Below are positions 9,914 through 19,800 of a stretch of 64,000 nucleotides of DNA, one piece after another. The stretch is from NCBI GenBank assembly GCA_964019155.1, contig OZ025244.1, positions 21,185,376 to 21,249,375 of the forward strand, read 5' to 3'. Position numbers and translations under genes: made by a program. A model generated the notes under the pieces. That model was not told the DNA's origin. It searched no databases and worked only from the letters and a program-made list of their open reading frames with translations. The stretch comes from Osedax fenrisi (taxonomy: Eukaryota; Annelida; Polychaeta; Sabellida; Siboglinidae). Every line of letters starts with the position of its first letter. The first letter of the stretch is position 1.

Positions 9914-12900
9914 TTACCGGATCGGGATAGTTTCCCGAGCACTTTCAACAATTTTCTTCCACGTCATCCTGTCTTGCATAGCTGTCTTCAGTTCTTCAGT
10001 CGTCAGTCCCGTATGATCACATAGCTGTTTTACATAGGTTTTTCTGGGTCGTCCAATCTTTGTTGTACCATGGTTCGGTGTCCACAACAAAACATCTTTT
10101 ACGATTTCTTCCTCACTTCGATAACAGTGGCCTGCGAAACGTGTTCTTCGTATACGTATTATACTTATTAGTGGTGGAATATTTCCGTAAAGGCGAATCT
10201 TTGTTGGATGCTCTTTCCATGATATATTTAATATGGCTCTCAACATTCTTGTGTAAGTTCCATCGAGTTTTTTCTCATGTTTTTTAGTTAGGGTCCAAGC
10301 TTCAGAGCCGTATAATAGAACAGATTCTACCACGGCTCTAAAGAAGTTCCTCTTTAAAGTTGTGCAGAGTGGTGATTTCCATATGGAACTTAACTTGTCT
10401 AGAGCTGCCCAGGATTTAGCTATTCTTATTTTTATTTTGTTATCGGTAGATTCTATTTCGCTTCCAAGATAAATGAAATTATCGACATTTTTCAAGACTT
10501 CCCCATCTATAGATTTTACCATTTTATTTGAGTTTATGTTCATGTGTTGCGTCTTTTTAATATTTACTTTGAGACCTACTGTTTCCCCACTTTCTTCTAA
10601 GACATTCAGTAGGTTTTCAGCATTTCTGCTAGAATCTGCAAATATTACAAGGTCGTCAGCATAATCTGCATCTGTTATCTTGATTGCTGGATATCTTCTA
10701 CTTCGTTGTTTCGATAGTGTTAGGCCTTGATCTTTATTTTTATCAATAGATGTTCTTAATACGTAATCGAGTGTAATAATAAATAATAAAGGTGCCAGAG
10801 TATCTCCCTGTAGAACACCTGCATTTATATCAAAATATTCTGTGTCACCATCAGGTGACCGTACCATTGATTTAGTATCTCTATATAGTATCATAATTGC
10901 GTTGATTATCTTCATTGGAATACCGTATGACTTAAGAATTTGTGCCATTTTTGCTCTATGTATTGAGTCGAAAGCTTTAGAGAAATCTACAAATATTAGG
11001 CTGGCCTCAAGATTCTTTTCTTTAACACCTTCGATTATCCTTCTTACAGTTAGAATTTGTCCGACGGTTGATCTGTTATTTCTGAAACCATTTTGATTTG
11101 GTATGAGGATCATATCTAGGGTGGGTTGTATTCTTTCTCTTAGTAGCGTATTATATATTTTAGCCGCGATACATGTTAGTGTAATACCTCTATAATTGTC
11201 TGTAACAGTGAGGTCACCTTTCTTTTGGAATGGGAGGATGCAACCTTTCGTCCAGTATTCAATTGGTTTCTGAGAGTACACATCATTGCAGAATTCTAGT
11301 AATATATGATTGAAGTGACCTATCTTCCATACTTCGGCTGGTATTTCATCTAATCCGGCTGTTTTATTTTTCTTTGTTTTTCTGAGTACCATTTCAAGTT
11401 CTTTTATAGTAAATGGACCTTGCTCAATCTGAAGCTCTTTGTCCACTATTTTTACTATGTCTTGATTAGTTGTTATCGGATTTTTTCCTAGTAATAGAGA
11501 GAAATGTTGTTTCCATTTTTGTATACGCTCTTTGTCATCTTTTGCTTTAATTTTAGATCTATTTGTTGTCTTTCTACCAGTAATGTTGTTTACAATTTGC
11601 CATGCTATAGCGGATTTCTTATTATCTGCAGCTGTCTTGATATCATCTATTTGTTTTTGCAAATATTTAGTTTGCTCGTTTATATATGTATCTTGGAGAT
11701 TTTTTCTAGCTTTGTTAAACTCTATTTTTTGGTTAGTGTTAGCATTTTCTTTCATTGTCAATGATAATTGTATCAGTGCGTTTCGTTTCTCTATTATATT
11801 TATATTTTCCCATGGTACTCTTTTCTTTTCTTTTATTTTAATCGGTATAAATTTCTTTGTTGCTTCTGCATGAGAATCAACAAATGCTAAGTATTTATCA
11901 TTTGTACTTTTACATGATTTAATTGAGTCTTCGAAATGTTGTTTTAGATAGGTTGTATAATTCTTTTCAATAGATTTGTCTTTTGTCAGAGTAGTCCAGT
12001 CATATCGTTTTTTGTTAACTATTGACTTTTTATTAGATCTTAAACTTAATTTAAGTGTAGCGGTAACAATTCTATGATCAGAGTAAACACATTCGAAAGT
12101 ATTGTAGGCTTCACAGTTCCTAGCACTATTTATCCATTTATTATTGACAATTATATAATCCAGTTGAGATTTGAAGCCATTTGGATGTGTATGAGTCCAT
12201 AGTTTGCCACTTTTCTTTTGAAATTTAGTATTTAAACTTTTCAAACCGTTTTCAATTATGAAGTGATCAAGTAGATAACCGTTTCTATTAGTTTCAGTAT
12301 GATATGCACATTTATTATCATGATCAATACCCAGATGTGCATTGAAATCACCTGCTATTATTAAAACATTATATTTTGGTACATAGCGAGTAAATGAACT
12401 CATGTTATTATAAAATTCAGAAACATCATCTTCATCAGAAACATTTGTTGGGCTATAACAGGAAACTACTGTCGTAATAGGGTTTCCATTGAAGTTTTCT
12501 GTAATTATTCTAGGACTTATTTTTTCCACATTTATTAAAGATTTTATTGCACTTAGAAGTAGGCCTATTCCACCAATTGAGCTGTTCGATTTATTTTTCC
12601 ATGAAGATGCTGTCACAAGAGTCCATCCATAGTTTAAAATATTATATTTAATATCGATATCCTTATGGTATAATCTATGTTCTTGTATGCATATTATGTC
12701 AATATCGTGTTCTATAGCAGATGCTACAAGTTCAGATGATTGGCAGTCACTTTTAAAAGTTCTGATGTTGAAAGTCGATATATGTATATTTTTTGAACTC
12801 TTTAAAAACTTAGGTTTCTGGTGTATTAATGAGTCAGTAGCTTGTTTTTCGTGATGCAGGGCCTGACATTGTACCCTGAAACGCGCTCCTTTATTATCCG

Positions 12901-12946
12901 CGAGACGAGCGATGCGGCATGATTGTTTGGTTTTGTTGTTGTTCAT
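9914..12946 (-). CDS. LINE ORF: endonuclease plus reverse transcriptase, intact
   Basis: A single 1010-residue polyprotein. Residues about 53-300 form an AP-endonuclease-like domain, with STFNIRTF, ICIQEHR, IIAGDFNAHLG and YSDHRIV at the expected places for metal and phosphate binding. Residues about 500-790 form the reverse transcriptase, with NYRGITL, FVDFSKAFDSIHRAKM, GVLQGDTLAPLLF and the catalytic YADDLVIFAD. The C-terminal part has RRTRFAGHCYR, GRPRKTYVKQL and a final helix-rich stretch ending in the tail. No RNase H is present. The reading frame is unbroken, so this copy could be active. The start ATG is the first in frame and follows a stop-containing region. The unit B copy is broken. 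Confidence 0.92.
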   Translation of the reverse strand: MNNNKTKQSCRIARLADNKGARFRVQCQALHHEKQATDSLIHQKPKFLKSSKNIHISTFNIRTFKSDCQSSELVASAIEHDIDIICIQEHRLYHKDIDIKYNILNYGWTLVTASSWKNKSNSSIGGIGLLLSAIKSLINVEKISPRIITENFNGNPITTVVSCYSPTNVSDEDDVSEFYNNMSSFTRYVPKYNVLIIAGDFNAHLGIDHDNKCAYHTETNRNGYLLDHFIIENGLKSLNTKFQKKSGKLWTHTHPNGFKSQLDYIIVNNKWINSARNCEAYNTFECVYSDHRIVTATLKLSLRSNKKSIVNKKRYDWTTLTKDKSIEKNYTTYLKQHFEDSIKSCKSTNDKYLAFVDSHAEATKKFIPIKIKEKKRVPWENINIIEKRNALIQLSLTMKENANTNQKIEFNKARKNLQDTYINEQTKYLQKQIDDIKTAADNKKSAIAWQIVNNITGRKTTNRSKIKAKDDKERIQKWKQHFSLLLGKNPITTNQDIVKIVDKELQIEQGPFTIKELEMVLRKTKKNKTAGLDEIPAEVWKIGHFNHILLEFCNDVYSQKPIEYWTKGCILPFQKKGDLTVTDNYRGITLTCIAAKIYNTLLRERIQPTLDMILIPNQNGFRNNRSTVGQILTVRRIIEGVKEKNLEASLIFVDFSKAFDSIHRAKMAQILKSYGIPMKIINAIMILYRDTKSMVRSPDGDTEYFDINAGVLQGDTLAPLLFIITLDYVLRTSIDKNKDQGLTLSKQRSRRYPAIKITDADYADDLVIFADSSRNAENLLNVLEESGETVGLKVNIKKTQHMNINSNKMVKSIDGEVLKNVDNFIYLGSEIESTDNKIKIRIAKSWAALDKLSSIWKSPLCTTLKRNFFRAVVESVLLYGSEAWTLTKKHEKKLDGTYTRMLRAILNISWKEHPTKIRLYGNIPPLISIIRIRRTRFAGHCYRSEEEIVKDVLLWTPNHGTTKIGRPRKTYVKQLCDHTGLTTEELKTAMQDRMTWKKIVESARETIPIR

Positions 12947-13024
12947 GTGCTTTTCGTTAGCTAATTACGCAAATTTGCTCGCCAATACTACATTGCGGGC
13001 AGTTGCCTATTTGACTCATTAATA

Positions 13025-13273
13025 TTAACCGTTGGCCTTGAGTTGGTTCTTCCGCTTAATATCAACACCATTACTGCTCCAATGGTTTGTACCGTAACCC
13101 TGGTGCGGGTGGCAACAGAGTAATAGATATTGCCAAGGTACCTCTCTGAGTTTTGGTTCAGGACTGCTTATTGAATATATTATTCTTGTATTCGCAGCTA
13201 ACACTCCATATCTGGAGGTCGATTCCCCTATCCACCACCTGGGGACCCGCCGGATGGGAGTTAATATCTCCAC
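13025..13273 (-). other. Short open frame in the LINE 5' region, unit A
   Basis: An 82-codon open frame (contains TSRYGVLAANTRIIYS and WQYLLLCCHPHQGYGTNHW) lies upstream of the LINE ORF. It is also open in unit B, with a slightly longer end (84 codons). It matches no family I recognise. It may be an unconstrained part of the 5' UTR or internal promoter. Confidence 0.3.
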
Positions 13274-13343
13274 ACCAGTAAATTATATATATATATATAA
13301 TGAATTAATCTCACATATATGTATATAGGTACATAATTAAATA

Positions 13344-13384
<41 letters not shown>

Positions 13385-13417
13385 TCTGAGATATCAAGAG
13401 TTGAATGTAAAATGTCA

Positions 13418-13425
13418 TGCATAAT
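13418..13425. other. hAT target-site duplication, left copy
   Basis: TGCATAAT directly precedes the CAGGG end of the hAT element. The same 8 bp occur once at the empty sites in unit A (83-90) and unit C (31892-31899). Confidence 0.95.
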
Positions 13426-15209
13426 CAGGGCCGGCTTAAGGGGGGGGCAAACCGGGCAATTGCCCGGGGCCCCACATTTTGGGGGGCCCATGAATTATTT
13501 GAGAAACATTTTTTTTACTAATTATATAAAAAAAAATATTCTTAACTGTATTTATCTTATATATTATTAATTCTAATTAAATAAATAATATAATACATTA
13601 ATTAAATATGAGTCATTTAGGCCTATTTGAAAAGTGAATTTTACAAAAATTTCTAAATTTACACGAAGAAATGGTGGAAACAGCTGTTTACCATAGTACA
13701 TGAAGATGTTGGAACACATGCTAATAGTGATCACCATAGATCATACCACACATCTCCGCTTGTCAGATAAAATAGTATGAAACGGATTGATAAATAATTG
13801 TTTGTTAAACTAGAAAGTGATAAATGATAAACGCATTAAGGGAATATTAACCATAGTTGAATCTTAACAATTCTATAATTAGTTTACGAAAAAAAAGTAT
13901 ACTTTTTTATATTAAAATTAAATATGAGATATATATTTTAAGATATATTTGAACTATGATTTCTTATATTTGTAAAGGATTGTATTGATTATAAATTACA
14001 AAAAAAGCGATATTCTATATATTCTATATTTATAATTGTTATAGTAATTAAAACTAATTAGATATCTAAAATATCTAATATCTAAATATCTAAAATATAT
14101 ATTTTCAAAATAATTTTTCTCAAAAGAATTAATGTTCTCTATCTACTTCTCGTATTAATAAAAGGTGTATCTTCTCATAGTGTATATATTATTATAATTG
14201 TGTTAGTGTAAATAATATATATATATAAAATAGTTTAAATTTTAATAGGAATATTCTGCTTTATATTATTTTTAATAATGATTAAACACATTGATGAAAG
14301 GGAATTATGTACATACAATTTTCAAAAGACTATTATTAGATTAAGAAATTATATGTATATGTATTGAAACAGATATTATTTATAAATATATATATATAAT
14401 CTAAATATAATACTAAAGGCATTTTTGCAATTATCCAACTAGTACTAGTAACTTACAACTAAATGTTTAGATTTAAATCACCCTCATCTATATATTTATA
14501 TATAAATATACACAATGGCGATATTCTTATTGGAGAACAGGTGATAAATTATCACTGATAACTTAATAATTGAAGAAATATAAAATTCAAAATATTATAT
14601 TATATATCAGTTTACTAAATTCCAGATATATCACATGTAGGTACGTTAATAAGTCATCGTCATATATACTAAGTTAGGTATTATTATATAGGTATTTATT
14701 GATGTACGCTAAGATTCATTATCACATTGGTCAATATTTAGTTAACGATTTAGTAGATTTTTTTGTTAATAATAATATAATTATAATAGATTATAGAGCT
14801 CAAAGTTATGCAAAATCCAGAAATTATTTTAACATTATATTTAGAATCAAAGCTAATTAATTAAATTTATACTGAATAAATAATACTGATTTAGAAGAGG
14901 AAATCGTGTAAAATAAATATGTAAGCATATCATTTTAACTAATTATATCATTTAACCTACTTTTATCATTTTTATTAATTAATTTGTAAATTATAAAATA
15001 TTACATTTCTATGATTTTAAATAGGTACCATAATATCTATTTACATCCATAGCGTGAAGGATGTCCCCCTATATATATTATACATATCTTAAAGTGGGTC
15101 TCCTTCACGCGATAGGATATATGTAAATATATATGAAAAAACAAATTTTTTTAAAGATTATAAATATTTTTACATAATTTGATCACGCATAATATAATAA
15201 TAATACACC

Positions 15210-15269
<60 letters not shown>

Positions 15270-15389
15270 AATTGAAGAGTTATAGATATTAGTTATTTCT
15301 AAAATGGCTCGTTTAATATGTTATGAAATTCTTATGGGGCCCATACGTTTTTTTTGCCCGGGGCCCATAGTTTGTTTAAGCCGGCCCTG
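13426..15389. mobile_element. Non-autonomous hAT-type DNA transposon
   Basis: Perfect 14-bp terminal inverted repeats CAGGGCCGGCTTAA bound 1964 bp and are flanked by the 8-bp duplication TGCATAAT. CAGGG ends with 8-bp duplications are diagnostic of hAT. Inside each end lies a GC-rich block with GGGCCCC and GCCCGGGGCCC. The core is AT-rich, contains no transposase-like ORF, and has an (AT)n tract (15217-15264) and an inverted gcgtgaagga/tccttcacgc pair (15053-15112). It needed a transposase from elsewhere. It is absent from units A and C. Confidence 0.95.
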
Positions 15390-15397
15390 TGCATAAT
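15390..15397. other. hAT target-site duplication, right copy
   Basis: TGCATAAT directly follows the CCCTG end of the hAT element and matches the left copy exactly. Confidence 0.95.
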
Positions 15398-15522
15398 AAT
15401 ATGCAATTATTTGTTATTTTAAATATTAAATATTAAAAATAAATTATTTAACGAGAACCTATACTTTATATAAACATAATTATATAGATAAATTCTACAT
15501 ATTAGATTGAGACATATTTCAT

Positions 15523-15596
15523 TGGTCCGGACGGGGTTTGAAACCGTGACCTACTGCTTATGTGTCTGACGTTTTACTAACTGATCCATATGGTTA
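15523..15596 (-). repeat. Degenerate tRNA-like sequence, unit B
   Basis: This is the unit B copy of the tRNA-like sequence. Its T arm is further damaged (tttgaaaccgt in place of cttgaacccgt), which disrupts the stem. This argues against function in this copy. Confidence 0.45.
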
Positions 15597-15873
15597 CACT
15601 ATCGAGGAATTCAAATTCTAACATTATAATTATAATTTATAACGATATTGATATATCGAAATTATAAGTTCGAACTTATATAACTTATAAGTTCGATGGA
15701 ACCAATGAAATACTGTTAACAATAGAGTTTAATTATAATTAAACTCTATATTAACATAGTATATATATATATATATATATATATATACTATAGTATACTA
15801 TATACTATATAGTATATAGTACTATAAGTATAATTATGTAATAATAATTTATATTTAAAGAACAATATAATGT

Positions 15874-15964
15874 ATTATAAGTCGGTTATATATGTATATT
15901 ATTATCTAATACCTAATATATTAGGTATACCTACTTTAATATACATATTTAACCGACTTATAAT
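15874..15964. repeat. Short hairpin element, unit B
   Basis: Unit B copy of the 91-bp hairpin, with the same arms and nested central hairpin. Confidence 0.6.
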
Positions 15965-16696
15965 AAAGTATATGGTTCTATAAATATCAATTATTATTAC
16001 ATAATTATACGTAACAATTTATTATTTTGATAAACTTTATGCACAAATTATGATGATAAATTTTTAATCAAACATTTTAAACAAATAATTATAAAGGAAA
16101 TAATACAATATATATATATACATATATATAAATATAAATACATATGTATATATACATAATCTAATTATAATGAGTCTGAGAGGGAATTCAATCCGACATC
16201 TGCAATATTGAACAAATACGTCCACCTCTACAAAGTGCCATCCACTCCCACCACTCTATGTTTAGCATACGTTTATATAGTTATAGTAATGTATACGTTA
16301 TTAAGGGGCGTGTTGGTTATACCTGTTATATCTAGGCTTCAACCCTTTTATAGATATTATTTGTATTGTTAATATTGATATCATTATTATATTCGTAAAC
16401 TATACAATTTAATATGTCCTTATATTAGTGTCGAACGTATATAATTAAAATATATGCAATATTGCAGTAATGAAGAATATTCTTTCATGTATTTGTATAA
16501 TATCGTTATTAATTAATAAATAGAATATTAAATTCTATGAAATATATTACACGTATAATATATTTTATATATTATAAATTAAACATAAAAAGTCATATTT
16601 AGTCATAAATATTTATAATATATATGTTTATTAATATATATATTCTTTTTATTATTTGTATTTAAATACAATTGTATTATACTATTGTTCGGTTAT

Positions 16697-16697
16697 A

Positions 16698-16767
<70 letters not shown>

Positions 16768-16870
16768 ATTGTTGTTGTTGTTGTGGTTGTTGTTGGTGTT
16801 AATGTTGTTGTTGTTATTGTTGTTGTTGTCGTTGTTGTTGTTATTGTTGTTGTTGTTGTTGTTGTTGTTG
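16697..16870. repeat. (GTT)n microsatellite, left part, unit B
   Basis: A long TTG tract with occasional TTA and GGT interruptions. It abuts the 3' end of the - strand LINE at 16871. The tract resumes at 21361, so the LINE split an existing microsatellite. Unit C has the unsplit tract at 33191-33363. Confidence 0.95.
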
Positions 16871-16887
16871 GGAGCGGCATACGGGCG

Positions 16888-19800
16888 TTACGCGGATATG
16901 ACTCCGCGGCAGAACGCCAGAACAGCCCTTGGTGCTGACACCAAGACTGAGAGAGGGGGTGCCGCCCCCCCGAAACATCGGATCCTCCTCCTCCGGGTAG
17001 CAGGGCATTCCTGGAGCCAGTGCTCTAGGGTCTCGAACTCTTCTTCACAGTAAGGGCACATCGCTGTCGAGTTCGCGTCGATGATGTTGCGGTAGGCCGC
17101 TAGGCTTCTGCAGTGGCCACTGCGCAACTGGGCTAGCAACACCGCCTCTCTTCTCGTCAGAGGCTCGTCGCTCCTGGTGTCGCAATAGACGGCCTTTGTT
17201 CTGCTATGCGTGATCTCTACGTCCACCACCTCTCTTTTCACAATAGCCTTGGCAGCCTCGAAGGTAATCCTTCCTGCCAACGACGTAGAGGTAGTGGGCG
17301 CACTAGACCACGCACTGTTCGCAGCGTCATCCGCCCATTCGTTGCCAATCAGTCCGCAGTGACCGGGAACCCACTGAAGCAGGACCTCCCGGTTTAGAGA
17401 GAACAGGCCACGTCGGACTTCCGCGACTCCTGCCTTATCCGACTTGCCTGAGCCCTCCAACGCCAACATCAAAGACTGGCTGTCCGAGCACACCATGACG
17501 GGATCAAACCTGCCATCTTCTTCGGCAAGCCACTTGATGGCCAAGTTCAATGCCGCCACTTCCGTCTCGAACGATGACGTCCAACGACTGCCCTTCTGTG
17601 TTCTGGTGGTGATGTGGATTGGGGCAGATGCAGAGCCTGATGTGACCACCGCAGCGCTACCCCCACAAGAGTGACCACTCTCCGCGGACCCGTCCGTGTA
17701 AATGGTCACCCTTTGGGAGCCCGCTGCTGCAATAGTCTGTAGCGAGTCTTCTAGCAGTGCTTCCTGGCTTCGGAGCGTCTTGCCCCCCTTAGCTAGGAGC
17801 GATTTAACTCGCCACAACTTACCTCTGCCCCACAACCAGGGTGGTTTACGATTATATAGGAACGGCTCTCTTGGATGGTCCTCCAGGCCAATATTACCAC
17901 AGATTTCTTTCGCCAGATCGCTAAAGCAACTCCTGTTCTTCCACCTGTGATGGACAGGAGCTGCATGGAGAGACCGTCTTGGGTTACTAGCATGGACTCT
18001 AGCCGACTTCTCCCAGGCTATCGCACAGTTCCTGCGCATGCTAGCAACAAAAGAGAGGGCCTTAGCCTCCGTGCGTAGGCATTCTATGGGAGTGTCTGAG
18101 GTCTGTCCCGTGATTGACCTCAGCGCTCTGTTATTGACCCGTTCAAGGATCTGCCGATTTGTATTTGCTAACCAGGGCTGCCATGCTGCTCCACAGTAGT
18201 GTAAAACACTACCTATTGTGGCCTTATATACCCTAGTTAGGTAACTTCTGTCCCAGCCCCACTCTTTGGAGGCCAGGGACGACAGAATCTTGATTCTTCC
18301 GAGCGTCTTTGACTTCACTGCCTCTACCTGTGGTCGAAACGTGAGCGTTCTATCGAACGTCACTCCCAGGAAGGTAGGAGTCTTATTTACTCGGAAGGGT
18401 TGACCATTCAATGTCAAACTCGGAGACCATGAGGCCTCTTTCGGACTTGAGGAGAAGAAAGACACCTCGCACTTTGCCGTGTTAAGGGTTATGCGGTGGT
18501 TCTTGCTCCAGACCGAAAAGGCTTCTACTGCTTCTTGTACTATTCGGAGTGCCACTTCCTTGTCCTGATGAGACGCCCAGACAGCGATGTCGTCAGCGTA
18601 CATGCTTACGAGGGCCCCGTCCGGGGCTTCGTCCCTTATTCCGTCTATAAAGAACAGGAATAGTAGCGGTGACAAAACTGCCCCTTGGGGGACCCCTTGA
18701 TGCAGCTTCCTTGACCTGCCCGTGACTCCATCAATTCGGACATTGGCCCTCCTATCCGACAAGAAGCCTCTTAGCCACCTCACTAGTCTCCGCGGAACGC
18801 CCTTCTCTAACATAATTGTTAAGAGCCTGTTCCTCCACACCGTATCGTATGCCTTGCTAAAGTCCAATAGCGCCAATACACTCCTCTTAGCCGGCTGGCT
18901 CTGGAAGCCATTACTCATGGACTGTGAGAGCCGCAACACCTGATCTTCACAGGACCGCCCAGCTCTGAACCCGGCCTGATCATCATTCCACCATCCGTTC
19001 TCCTCAGCCAGCCATGACAGTCGACTGGCCACCATCCTTTCCATCGTCTTTGCCACGCACGATGTCAAGGATACTGGCCTGTAGGAGTCAATGTCTGATG
19101 CTGGCTTACCTTTCTTGATAAGTGGGATGATTGTGGCCACTCTCCAACTTGCGGGACTCTTTCCTGAGTCCCACGATTCGTTGAAGATGCTCAGGAGATA
19201 CTCCCTTGCAATTGGGCCCAGAGCTTGTAGAAATCTAGGCTCGATGCCGTCTCCTCCCGGAGCGCCTTTCGGTTTCATGCGTTTGATTGCTTCATTCAGT
19301 TCCGTCAGACTGAACGGAGACGAACTCTCCCCATCAACTGAAGGAACCTTCAGCTGGCGACGAACAGACTTCTTCAGCCTGTCCGCCTTGGGGATGTCCA
19401 GCCTGCTAACTTCGGCATATCTCTGCATGAAAGCATCAGCCTTGGCTTTACTAGTGGTGCACAACCGGCCGTTGTGTACCAGAGACTCATTACGGGTGGA
19501 TCCCTGGCTCTTATCGCTCAGGGACTTAACCACCCTCCAAATCTTGTTTGGATCTGCTGTGTCCGCCGCGTCCTCTAGAAACTCCACCCATCTTCGCTCC
19601 TTCTCCTTGCGGATTAGGGCCTGGACACTCCTGCAGGCTTCAACCCACTCCCTGCGGTTGTCCCCGAGTGTCCTCCTGAGCGAGTTTCTAAACTTCACGG
19701 CTTCCCTTAAGTCCCTGGTCATCCAGGCCTTACCATTGGCCGAGGACTTCACCTTTCCAATGAACGAGTTGGCAGCTTCCGTAATGGAAACTACCAGACT

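Larger units (their letters stand above)
9904..13280 (-). mobile_element. RTE-like LINE, intact copy in unit A
   Basis: The element runs on the - strand from an upstream region that ends near the (AT)n at 13285-13300 to a 3' tail of GGTAA repeats (ttacc three times at 9904-9918 on the + strand). It has one long ORF and no RNase H. The short tandem-repeat tail instead of poly(A) is typical of RTE-type elements. The stop codon lies inside the first tail repeat, so there is no separate 3' UTR. The upstream part contains a short open frame described separately. Confidence 0.88.
1..13329. repeat. Tandem segmental duplication, unit A
   Basis: The sequence beginning at base 1 (tacataattaaataatata) recurs at 13330 and at 31796, each time after the same junction context (gtatatagg). 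Unit A carries the tRNA-like sequence, the decayed RTE-like LINE, the inverted-repeat element, the SGTPT-repeat gene, the G-rich minisatellite and an intact RTE-like LINE. Base 1 falls at the unit boundary, so the array may continue to the left. A differs from B and C in keeping about 2 kb of the older LINE and in lacking a segment of about 570 bp next to the (GTT)n tract. An assembly artefact is unlikely because the units carry different insertions. Confidence 0.93.

Noticed and set aside
16672..16938. Poly-Val, poly-Leu or poly-Cys frames over (GTT)n here and at 33148-33439
   Set aside because: Pure microsatellite translation without any other protein feature.
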